DNA of 64,000 bases from Acanthamoeba castellanii str. Neff (taxonomy: Eukaryota; Discosea; Longamoebia; Acanthamoebidae). The notes beneath the pieces are model-generated. The model was given only the letters and a program-made list of their open reading frames with translations. It was not told where the DNA came from and ran no database searches. Numbering within the stretch: position 1 is the stretch's first letter; every line of letters begins with the position of its first letter. Both the position numbers and the translations under genes were made by a program. The stretch lies in NCBI RefSeq assembly GCF_000313135.1, contig NW_004457442.1, positions 350,736 through 414,735 on the forward strand. The letters run 5' to 3'. Below are positions 51,133 through 60,547 of this stretch, piece after piece.

Positions 51133-53406
51133 CTAGAGGAGGACGTAGCCGTTGCTGGGCTTGCCGTGTAGCTGTCTCTTGGAGTAGTAGCCCTCGAGCA
51201 CCTTGTCCTTGGGCAGCTTGTGGAGCTCGCCCGTGGCCGGGTCGAGCTGGTTGACGTAGAGGAACTGGGGCTTCTCGCGCAGGAAGTCGGGCAAGCTCTT
51301 GTTGGACGATATGTCCTCGGGCTTGACGAGGTAGTGCTTCACCCGCTCGTAGGGGTCGTCGTCCACGTAGGCCACCGCGAAGAGGCCCGGGTGGTTCTCG
51401 CTGAAGCGGATCACGAACGTGCCGATCTCCTCGTTCTTCAGGATCTCCGTGCAGGCGTTCTTCGTGATGAAGCCGTAGATCAACCTGCACGACACGACAC
51501 ACGACACACGCAATACACGACGATTAGTGGTCTGGCGCGTGTAGGAAGAAGAAGAGGAAGAAGAAGAGTGTGCGTGCGTACCCGACAAACCACATGTTGG
51601 CGATGTGCCGCTTGAACCGAAGCGTCTGCACGACCTGGCCGAACCACGACCAGAACCGACCCGCTTGCTGCTGTGTGACATTGAGCTGACCGCCTGTGTA
51701 GCCGCACAACCAAGCGACGGCGACGATGAAGATGATGGCGATGAGTACATGAGAAGAGGAAGAGCACGGTGGGGGCGGCGATGGCGGTGATGATTGCGCA
51801 CCAAAGAATTTGTAGTGGATGTACTGGAACTCGCCGTGGTTGAGTCGCCGCTGGGGTCGCCCCGGGTCCTGTCTGGTGGCCTTGAGGAAATGGGTGTGCG
51901 TCACGTTGGCCAGGTGCTGCCACGGAATCTCGGTCTGGTATGATAGAACACGCACCACGTTAGTTGTGCGTGTCGTGTCGTGTCGTGTCGTGTCGCTTAC
52001 CTGGCCTCCAAAGGCTTCGAAGAGGAGCAGCTTGCCGGCGGCGTCGCACCACTGGCTCTCGTTGGTGATGACGATGATCGGGCTCGAGCCGGCGCTCTCG
52101 ATCGTGTGCGTGCCGCCGTTCTGGAGCGTGACCTGCACGGCGAACTTGAGGTAGACCATCGACATGCGCGTCGAGACGTTGAGCTTGATGTTGTGGAACG
52201 TGAGGACGCGCTTCATCGAGTCCATGGCCTGCACGTCGTTCTCGATCGGCTTCTTGTTCTTCCAGTTCTTCTCCTCGGCCACCAGGATGGCCTTGACCTT
52301 GCTGATGTTCTGAATGTTCACGTTCGAGCCCGACAGCAGCGCCAGCACGTAGTTGTCCTCCAGCGTCTTGCCCTTGAACAGCACTTGTGGCGTCGGCTGG
52401 TCCGTCAACATGAGCGCCGCGATACTGGTGTGCACGCCCGCAACGATTAGTCAACCGAGCGCGTGTGTCGTGTCGTGTCGTGCGGTGCTGCGTGTGTCGT
52501 GTCGTGTGCCGTGTGCGATGAGAGTGAAAGTGAGGGTGCTGATGATGGTGGTAGTACCAGGGAGGTGAGTGGGGGTTGAGCACGAGCTGCAGCTCCTGGC
52601 GGAAGAGTTCGATCTTCTGCTGCTGGATCTTGAGCCGCTGGAGGAGCATGCGCAGCTGGTGGAGCGCGGGCGGATCGAGGATGACCGAGCGGTGCAGGCC
52701 CTGGAGCTCCTTGAGCTCGAGCTCGATCTGCTGGTTGAGCTTCCACTGCTGCTCCTGGAGCTGCCGCACGCCCTCCTTCTGCGGCTGCAGCACGAGCTGC
52801 TGCTGTATCTGTCGGATCTGCTCGATGTGCTGGTCCTGCGTGGCGAAGAGCTGCTGGACCTGGTCGATCACCATGCGGGCCTTGGCCTGGTCCTGCGAGA
52901 TGGCGGGGAGCGGGACATGGGCGGCGGCGGGGCGGGCCTGCTGTCGGGGCTCGGCGGCGGCCTGCTGGTGGTGCTGGTGCTGTTGGCCTTGTTGTTGGAA
53001 GTGGGCCGGATCGACGGTGCGGGCGACGGCGTCTTCATCTTTAACCTGGACGGCGGGGGCCATGGCGCCATGCGCTGCCTCGGGCAGCACGAAGCCTCCA
53101 GGATTGGTGGAGCCGAGCATTCCATCGTCATCATCATCCAGGTAGTACTCGCTGGTATCGAAGGCTGGTTGCCTGTTGGTTTATTAATTGTTATAATAAT
53201 CTAAATTAAGATCTTGATAGGGGCTCACAAGAGCTCAAGATTTACTCGATTAAATCGAGGGTATTGTTAAATCAACGATTAATCGTTGTGCCCTTTTGTA
53301 CGTACTCAAGTTGGCTGTAGAGCGTATCGAGCACGTCATCTGTAAGCTCCTTCCAGAACTCATTCCCAAACTCGGGGTTCATCTCATCGAGGTCCGTCTC
53401 CTCCAT
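51133..53406 (-). CDS. STAT-family transcription factor (SH2 domain)
   Basis: Signal transducer that dimerises through SH2-phosphotyrosine contacts and binds DNA. Exon 1 is 53306-53406 ([20 protein letters not shown]) and splices to 53172 ([18 protein letters not shown]). A Gln/His/Ala-rich region follows, then a coiled coil ([40 protein letters not shown]). The DNA-binding region includes [31 protein letters not shown] and [13 protein letters not shown]. The linker has [20 protein letters not shown]. The SH2 has [20 protein letters not shown] with the phosphotyrosine-binding Arg. The end is [20 protein letters not shown] and one more Leu, with tyrosines placed for activation. Layout resembles Dictyostelium STATs. 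At least six introns. Confidence 0.9.
53245..53288. repeat. two perfect palindromes in STAT intron 1
   Basis: CTCGATTAAATCGAG (53245-53259) and CAACGATTAATCGTTG (53273-53288) lie 13 bases apart inside the intron 53173-53305. Both centre on ATTAA/ATTAAT. Confidence 0.9.
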
Positions 53407-53702
53407 GTTTAATCTGGCCACAGTTGAACTATAGCCACAAACGTGCGCAGAATGCGGATCGATTGGCACAACAAAATGCGAACCCCCCAAGCTTCGCGCG
53501 TGGGAATTTTCCTGGTAATGACCAGACTGACATTCCTGACAAATACCACACATTGCCGCAAGGCACGTGAACAAGATGGTTTACACTGTGGAGATGAAGA
53601 TGGTGATGGCTACGAGTGCAGCGAAGGCATATGTACAGTGTGCATTGATGCTGCATGTAAATGGGCTGGGGCTGAGCTTGTGGTGTCAGGGTGGCCTTGG
53701 TG

Positions 53703-54855
53703 TCAGTTGTTGAGGACAAGGCACATGGGTGGTGAGGTGATCTGGCCAGCTGATATGGAGAGCAAGATGGGCAGGCCTGAGGTGCCCATGACATTGCACC
53801 ACTGGTTGTGCAAGAGTTCACACAGCTGGCCTACCATGTGAAGGACTGCCACATGAGCTCCAGCAGCAGCTTCATTGCTACCCCTGCTTTGCCTGCACAG
53901 TCACATGTGACACAACACAACACAACAGGAAGGAGGAGATATCCTTATTGAAGCTGCTGCTGGAGGCCACTGGTTTGCACTTGATCCACTGCTTTGCCCT
54001 CTGCTCTGTGTCCTCCTCATCTTCATCTTCATCATCCACCAGATTGATCACTGTCACCATCACCTCAGACCTTGCAGCTTCTACATGTACCCACTTGCTC
54101 ATAAGCACAGTTTGTGTCATGCATGTATGTCAGTGGGCAGGCAATACCTGGAGGGTCAAGGTGGCACTGAAGCATGTTGAAGAACTTGGCCATAAGGAAC
54201 TGCACCTCAAGCTTCTTGATGAACTCACCCACAATGTAGGCAGACAGGTTGAAGCATTGGCCAGTGGTGGTTGGACCCACACCCACAGAGTGCTCAATGC
54301 CAAATGAGTCCTTCTTATTGGGTATTATTATTTCTTATGCTGCACTGCTTGACCCGTTTGTGACTGGTGTGCCTTGGGCCATAGTGGATGATACTTTGCT
54401 CACAGTCCTGAGGCGCGCCCAGTACAGCTCCAATACAATGGTGCCTGCAGCTTTGTTCTTTGTGGCAGTGTCCAGGTTTACCTCACCCTCATCAGCATCA
54501 TCACCACTGTTGTTGTCATCATGGCTGCCAGGGGCAGCAGTCTTGTGGAACACAAACAGCTGTATGCACATCATTCCCTCCACATCAGTTCCAATCCTCA
54601 TGCCTGAGATGACTGTGTCTAGAGACTTTGGCAATGAAACTTTGGGAAAAGGTGAAGGGAGATGAGGCTGTATGTCCACTGTTAAAGCTCTGAGAGAGTA
54701 CATACACAAGTCTGCTTTCTGACCATCTACCATGATGGCTACACTAAGGGGGTACCTGTTGGGAGGGGCGAGCGCAGTGAACTGGACGGAGAAGGGTGTG
54801 TCTTCGTTGGGCACCTCCATGTACCACCATCTCGCTGCGATTCCAATGCTCTGGG
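53703..54855 (-). pseudogene. copy A of clustered gene family, CpG-decayed pseudogene
   Basis: Homologous to the open gene at 57249-58766 (copy B), read on the minus strand. Recognisable in order: WYMEVPNEDTPFSVQF (B: WYVEVPDEDTPFSVQF), MVDGQKAD, GMRIGTD, NKAAGTIVLEL, FGIEHSVGVGPTTTG, VGEFIKKLEV, VINLVDDEDEDEEDTEQRAK and GLPILLSISAGQITSPPM, ending VLNN. It lacks the first exon of its relatives and has an in-frame TAA at 54335-54337. Intron positions are kept, so it arose by DNA duplication and not by retroposition. From 53624 to 54354 there is not one CpG. Changes relative to B are mostly CG to TG or CA, turning Arg to Cys, His, Gln or Trp, Val to Met and Asp to Asn. Confidence 0.9.
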
Positions 54856-54937
54856 GTAGAGCGACTATTTTTCGGCCGAATATGTTTTGGCGCCATTTTT
54901 ATTTTGTCGACATCGAGCGTGACCGACTGCGCGACTC

Positions 54938-57053
54938 TTAGTAGTAGTCCGGGTCGTAGAAGGGATACTCCATTTCGGCGTGGGGCCGGACGAGGTCTTT
55001 CTGCGCGAGGTCGTGCCACAGGTGGCAGGTCAGGGCGCACTTGGCCTTCTCCTGAAGCGAGAGGAAGGAGAACACGTGCGACACCAACTCCACGGGCATC
55101 GGGTAGGGGAACACCTACGCCACCACACCACCATACCAAACCTCATCAGTCGCTCACACCGCACGCCACCAGAAGACACGCAGACACGCACACGTCACAC
55201 ACGCGCCACACGACATAGTGACACGCACCTTGACGATGGCTCGCGGGTTGTACAACAGCGCCTGTCTTCTGTCGGCCTGGGCCATGTCGTCTTTGTCCGT
55301 CAGCTGGAAGGCCGTGGCGCGCGTGGAGAAAGCCTGCTCATTGGCAACCCCGTGGTCGATTGCCTGGCTCAGATCGTCGATGGCCCGGTCCAGGTTATCC
55401 AGGTAAAAGTGGCACAGGCCGCGATTGGCGATCGCCGTGTACTGGGGCACCACTGCTGATTGGTTTGGGATGGTTGCTTGGTCGGTTGCAATTGATGAAT
55501 ACTTAAGGCCATTGTGATTAACTTGGCGTACCAGATTGGGCCAGGCCGGCGGCGGTGGTGAAGAGCACGATGGCCTGCTCGTACTGCGAGTCATGGTACA
55601 ACGCGAGTCCCTTGCAGTTGTACAGTTCCGCCAGGGTGGGCACGGTGGTCGCAGCCGCCGGCAGCACCTTCTTCTTACCTCTCGATTGGCACTTGAGATG
55701 CGACTCGTTGAACGCTGCGGTACATTTCTGATGCACGCTCGCCTTCGTGAAGCCAGATACGTTAGTTGAGAGCACCACAGACTGACGAACAACACAACAC
55801 ACCACACGGCGCGGAGCAGAAACGACCAGCGGTGATGAATGTACCTTGCAGCGGGAGCAGTGGAGGCCCTGCTTGGTGAGTCCGAGAAGAGGCAGTCGGC
55901 ACTGTGAGCACAGCGTGGGCACGTGAAAGTCGATCAAGCGCAAACAGTGCGCCTCTATGGTGAACAAGTAGGGTAGCCCACAGGGCGTCAGCCATATTGT
56001 CTAGACTGGGACCGGTCCACGTGACGTTGGACGAGTTGGGTACCGGGGCTGGTGCGGCAAAGCCTATGATAGTGCTGGCGGCAATTCGTGTGTATCGTTG
56101 ACTGGCACTCCGCACACTCGTAGCCTACAAAGACACGGCACACGGCACACGCGACACACACCACACATCACATACGTGAGATGACGGGTGATGCGGGGGA
56201 AGATCAGGGGAGGTGGACCTTGATTGCGGAAGCCGACCAGTAACTTGCTGCAGTGGTCGCAGAACGTGGGCTTCCTAAAGGTCTGCACGCCGTACTTATG
56301 CCCAACCGTCGCCGCCGGCGAATGATTGCCTCCGTGAGCGCGCTGCAAGGGTTCCTCCTCGCTCGGCTCTTCTTCCTCTTCGGCTTCATCATCCTTGCTG
56401 TTGCCTTCTACTTCGTTGTCAGTCTTCGAGGCCAGGAGGGCGTCGATAGCGTGGGCGAAGGCCTCGGCCGCCTCGGCCCAGCGGCCCAGGCGGTCGAGCG
56501 CCAGACCCAGCACGTAGAGGGCCTCCACGCTGGCCACACTCCCGCGCCCGCCACTCAGCCCCACCGACTGCTGGGCATCGCGCACCACCTCCTCCATCTC
56601 CGCCTGCTCCACCACCTTCCTGGCCTTGTTCTCCTCTTCTTCAAGAAGTGCATCCTCTTCAACTAGTTGACCACCCCCGCCCCCCAAGTAGCGAGAAGCC
56701 GCCCCCCTCCTGATCTGGCCACGTAGCGCCCCACGCATTCCACGCATTCCAACGGTGGGCCGCGAGCGGTAGCTGGGTACGGACAGGGCGGCAAAGGTGG
56801 TCTGGGCGCGCTGGAGGTAGAGGCGCGGGTTGGCGGGGTCGGCCGCGATGGCGTTGGCGAGCACGTCGGGGTGGAGGAAGTGGTCGAGCTGTTTGCCCGC
56901 CTCGTTGGAGGCCAGCCTGCCCGCGGTGTAGGCTGCGCCCGAGGCGGCGGCGACACCGCTCACAGTCTTCTCGGCCGCGTTCACCACGATGGCACCCCCG
57001 ATGAGGGGAATCGCCAGCCACAAGGGAAGCGGTCCCATGCCTCCGCCACACAT
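54938..57053 (-). CDS. C1-C1-TPR-F-box protein
   Basis: Start 57053 (MCGGGMGPLPLWLAIPLIGG) has a hydrophobic N-terminal stretch that may be a membrane segment; an in-frame ATG at 57110 would lengthen it. An acidic segment near 56400 precedes two C1-type zinc fingers. The first has all ligands: H-x12-C-x2-C-x13-C-x2-C-x4-H-x2-C-x7-C (HKYGVQTFRKPTFCDHC onward, split by an intron at 56222). The second (HCLRLIDFHVPTLCSQC onward) is complete except that the last Cys is spaced 10 instead of 7. TPR-like helices follow (YNCKGLALYHDSQYEQAIVL, AIANRGLCHFYLDNLDRAID). The C-terminal exon is an F-box: VFPYPMPVELVSHVFSFLSL, then ALTCHLWHDLA. Stop is TAA 54938-54940. Likely an SCF substrate adaptor recruited to membranes or lipids (inference). 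Confidence 0.82.
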
Positions 57054-57248
57054 GTTGCTGTTTGGTTTGTTTGACCGCCTTTCTTGTTCTGTGAAGAATG
57101 GCAGTGGCAACGACAGAGGACTTGAAAGAAAATTTATGTTTCAAATAAGACATTATTTCTTATTTGAAACATAAATTCCGAATTCATATAATTATTGGAA
57201 GAAAAAAGCAACTCAAAAAATCGTGGTTTGCCGAAGGATTAGCTAGAG
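57054..57248. promoter_or_regulatory. divergent promoter with central 19-bp inverted repeat
   Basis: 195 bases between the C1-TPR-F-box start and the copy B start. A perfect inverted repeat (57131-57149 with 57159-57177) lies at its middle. The region is AT-rich compared with its flanks. Confidence 0.65.
57131..57177. repeat. perfect 19-bp inverted repeat, 9-base loop
   Basis: AATTTATGTTTCAAATAAG at 57131-57149 is followed by nine bases and its exact complement CTTATTTGAAACATAAATT at 57159-57177. The centre is 57154; the mid-point of the two divergent start codons is 57151. Confidence 0.97.
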
Positions 57249-58766
57249 ATGGAGAGAAGAGGAGGAGCAGCGTTCTTCGTCCGCGGTGGTGCTGGGGCGC
57301 TTGCCTTGTGCACCGAACTGCAACGTAATCCGCCCACGCCTACCCGAGCCACAGACGAGATCCAAGTCGATCTCGCCGTGCTTCTCAATGGCACCACGCC
57401 TTGCGATTGCATCTACATCTCCCAGGCTGCTGTTGAGACTCACCACGTATGCCCTCCTCATACGTGCCCCTCTTGCTAGTTTTGAGATTTTGCTGATTAT
57501 CTATCTTGCTCCCCATTGAGAAGCACAGCTGCCGACAAGACCAGGATGGTACGTGGAGGTGCCCGACGAGGACACGCCCTTCTCTGTCCAGTTCACAGTA
57601 TTCCCCCCTCCCAACTCACCCCCCCTGTGCGCCAACGTAATGGTAGATGGTCAAAAAGCGGAATCTTGTACGTCCTTTTGCCGCCTCACATGCTTGCCGT
57701 TGAGGCCTCATCATCCATTCATTCACCTTTCCCCCCTCCCCCCCAAAGATGCTGCGACAAGGATGCATGAAGTGGCCACCTCGGGCATAAGGATTGGGAC
57801 CGACGCCGCGGGAAGGAAGCTCATACAGCCGTTCATGTTCTGCAAGGCCAACCGCGAATACAACGACAACCAGAGCGATGACGATGACGGTGAAGGCGAA
57901 GACGACACCGCCACGAAGAAGAACAAGGCCGCAGGCACCATCGCGTTGGAGCTGTGCCAGACGCGCCCCGTCCTCTCAGGATCGACCACAAAGCTGATGG
58001 CCGGGTACGCGTTCACGCCGCGCAGCGTCGTGCCAGATAAGAAGGAGTCGTTCGGGATTGAGCGCTCCGTGGGCCTGGGTGCGACCACCACCGGCGACCA
58101 CTTCCGCTTGGCCAACTACACCGCGGGCGAGTTCATCGAGAAGCTCGAGGTGCGGTACCGCACGGCCAAGTTCTTCCACATGCTTCAGTGCCGCATCGAC
58201 CCCCAAGGTATTGCCCCTCGGCACCACACACCCAACACCACACATGCTGCAATGTGCTTACAACTGCATTGTAGAAGTCAAGCGGGCTGAGGGTCCGGTG
58301 GCGGTGATCGATCTGGTGGATGACGATGAAGATGAGGAGGACACGGAGCGGAGGGCAAAGAAGCGGATCAAGCTGGAACTAGCGGCCCCCAGCACGCCAG
58401 CGCTCGGGAACGACGCCACCGCCGACACCTTTTTGTGCCGCCTTGCTGCGTACGTACTCCCCACCCTGGCTTTGCCTGCATAGTCGCACACGCACACGCA
58501 CACCCCAACGCCGTTGCAGGTTGCACATGACTAACACGGCACGACACGCACGACACACATGCAGGAAGGAGGCGATGGAGATGTCTTCGCTCAAGCCGCT
58601 GCTGCTGGAGCTCATCCAGCGGAACCTCACCACGGTAGGCCAGCTGCGCGAGCTCTCGCGCGCCCAGTGGCGCGACGTCATGCGCGCCTCGGGCCTGCCC
58701 GCCTCGCTCTCCATATCGGCCGGCCAGATCGCCTCGCCGCCCGTGTGCCTCGTCCTCGACGACTGA
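57249..58766 (+). CDS. copy B of clustered gene family, with SIM-like and SUMO-site motifs
   Basis: Start MERRGGAAFFVRGGAG. Exon 1 has the family motif LQRNPPTP and CDCIYISQAAVE. Exon 2 begins at about 57533 (LPTRPGWYVEVPDEDTPFSV, then VMVDGQKAES). Exon 3 (from about 57750) has GIRIGTDAAGRKLIQPFMF, an acidic stretch, KAAGTIALEL, then GEFIEKLEVRYRTAKFF. Exon 4 has VAVIDLVDDDEDEE (a SUMO-interaction-like V-I-D-L-V plus acid run, 58304 onward), the basic patch RRAKKRIK, and IKLE (58367-58378), a psi-K-x-E sumoylation-type site. The last exon is a helical domain, LKPLLLELIQRNLTTVGQLR to CLVLDD, TGA 58764-58766. The order WVEV/VDG/F-F/GTI recalls fungal DUF7918 proteins (tentative, from memory). 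Probably nuclear (inference). Confidence 0.8.
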
Positions 58767-58939
58767 CGCAGCCACGAGGCCACCCCGACACCACAAGCGC
58801 AGCTCATCGGCGGCTTGCCAACCACACACTGTACAGAAACTAAATATAAATATAAATAACAAGATACAAGGACAAAGTACGTGTACATGATTTTTTTATA
58901 TTGATCTCATAATCAGTTTGATGTTAGCGTCGATCCTGG

Positions 58940-60413
58940 TCATTCGATGGCGATGCAGGCTGCGGGATGGCGCGGTGGTGGCAGGGAGCGGTTGGCCAGC
59001 TTCATGGCCGACTTGGCGAGCGAGGCGGGCAGACCGGCCGAACGCACGACCTCGCACCACTGCGGCCGCGTCAGCCGGCGCAGGTGCGCCACCTTCGCCA
59101 TTCCATGCCTTCGCAATTCCGCCAGCAGGCGACCCAGCGACCCCGGCTCCACGTTCTCCTTCCTGCTTGGCTTCCCCAATCAGTTCACTCAACTCACTCC
59201 AGTGCACCGGTGTGTGTGTGTGTATGTGGGTGTGTGTGTGCGTGTGTGTGTGTGTGCGTGCGTGCACGCGCGTGCGTGACTGTCGCACCTGGCCAGACGG
59301 CCGACGAAGGCCTTGACGGATGAGTGGCTGTCGAGTGCTGGCTGAGGCTCTCTCTCGGGCTTGATGGCCTGCTTGTTGTCCTCCTGGCACTCTGTGGCCG
59401 AACTGGTGGCGTCGATCAGGCTCTGGAGGTTGGCGAAGAACTTGCGCTTGCGGTACCGGAGCCGCACCTGCGCCAGGATGGACCCCGCTGGGCGGTAGGG
59501 CGTGGGACCCCACCCGTTGTCCCCTACCGCCGAGCCCAGGGCCACCTCCAGGTCGGCCGCGCCCATGGCCTCCTTCTTATCGCTCGCGCCTGGGATCGTG
59601 GGCGCTTCAGCGGGCGCCACCGCGGCTGGCGGCCGGGTGCGGTGGTCGATGACGGCAGGCAGCACGTAGAAGTGGATGGATCCCACCGGTCCCATGATGT
59701 CACGCGCGCTGCTCCTGAGTCGGGGGTCATCCACCACTTCGCCCTCCGAGGCCGATTCCTCACCACCACCGCGCGGTGCCTCCATGCGACGCAGTAGGAA
59801 GGGCCGCACAATCCCTGAGCCTCCCTCCTGCAACGTGACGCAGCCCTTCACCTCCACCGGCTCTGGCGTGCGAACAATGACTGGTCGTCGCCCACGCATG
59901 TCAAGCTTTACGCTGGTGGTTGGGGGGTGAAGGGAAAGGCGAGGGTGGTCAGGGGTCGTACTGCGGCTGGACAGGTGGCCGTCGACGAACACCACGCAAC
60001 AGAGCGGAAAGTTGCGCGGGCTGGGCGGCTCGACCGACAGTCGAACCGACAGCGGCTGGTCCTCTTCGGTGTCGTCAGGGACTTCCACGTACCAGCCCGA
60101 TGGCACATGCAGCTGGGCCACAACATGGATGTTCGTAGGAGTTTATATGTTGTCCACGCCATCCCGTGCTATGTTGTATACTGATACGTTATTGGGGGGG
60201 GGGAACTACGTGATGTAGGGCCACTGCGGCTTCAGAGATGTAGATGCTGTCGCACGGCGTGTTGTTAACGAGGACGGAGAGCGTCGCCTGAAGTCTCCTG
60301 CCGGCTGGGGGCAGGGGCGGGTTCCGCTGCAGCACGTGGGACCTCTCGAGCGCATTGTCGGGGTCAGCGGGCAGGGAGTAGGTGGGTCTCGTCGGCATCT
60401 GCTGCATCTCCAT
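58940..60413 (-). CDS. copy C of clustered gene family
   Basis: Start 60413 (MEMQQMPTRPTYSLPADPDN). Exon 1 carries the family signature LQRNPPLP and CDSIYISEAAVALHH. The next exon has LHVPSGWYVEVPDDTEEDQP and VVFVDGHLSS, then RPFLLRRME, GSIHFYVLPAV and SILAQVRLRYRKRKFFANLQ. The linker contains IKPE (59354-59365), the same psi-K-x-E position as IKLE in copy B, but no SIM-like string. It then has AFVGRLAR and the C-terminal helical domain LGRLLAELRRHGMAKVAHLR to AACIAIE, with TGA at 58940-58942. Four introns; one near 59190-59290 is TG/CA-rich. Convergent with copy B, tandem with copy D. Function unknown. Confidence 0.78.
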
Positions 60414-60547
60414 GACCACAAGCGTCCAGTGTAGAGTGCTCTCTCTTTCTCGTGCGTTTTTTTTTGTTTGTTGATTGACTTTCCACCGAAACCAAAATTC
60501 TTGGACTTTTGTCGATGTGTTCGGCCGAAGATGAAGTTTGACCTTTT

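Noticed and set aside
53429..53821. 130-codon frame across the end of copy A
   Set aside because: Its frame does not match the homologous frame of copies B-D, and it overlaps the STAT promoter.
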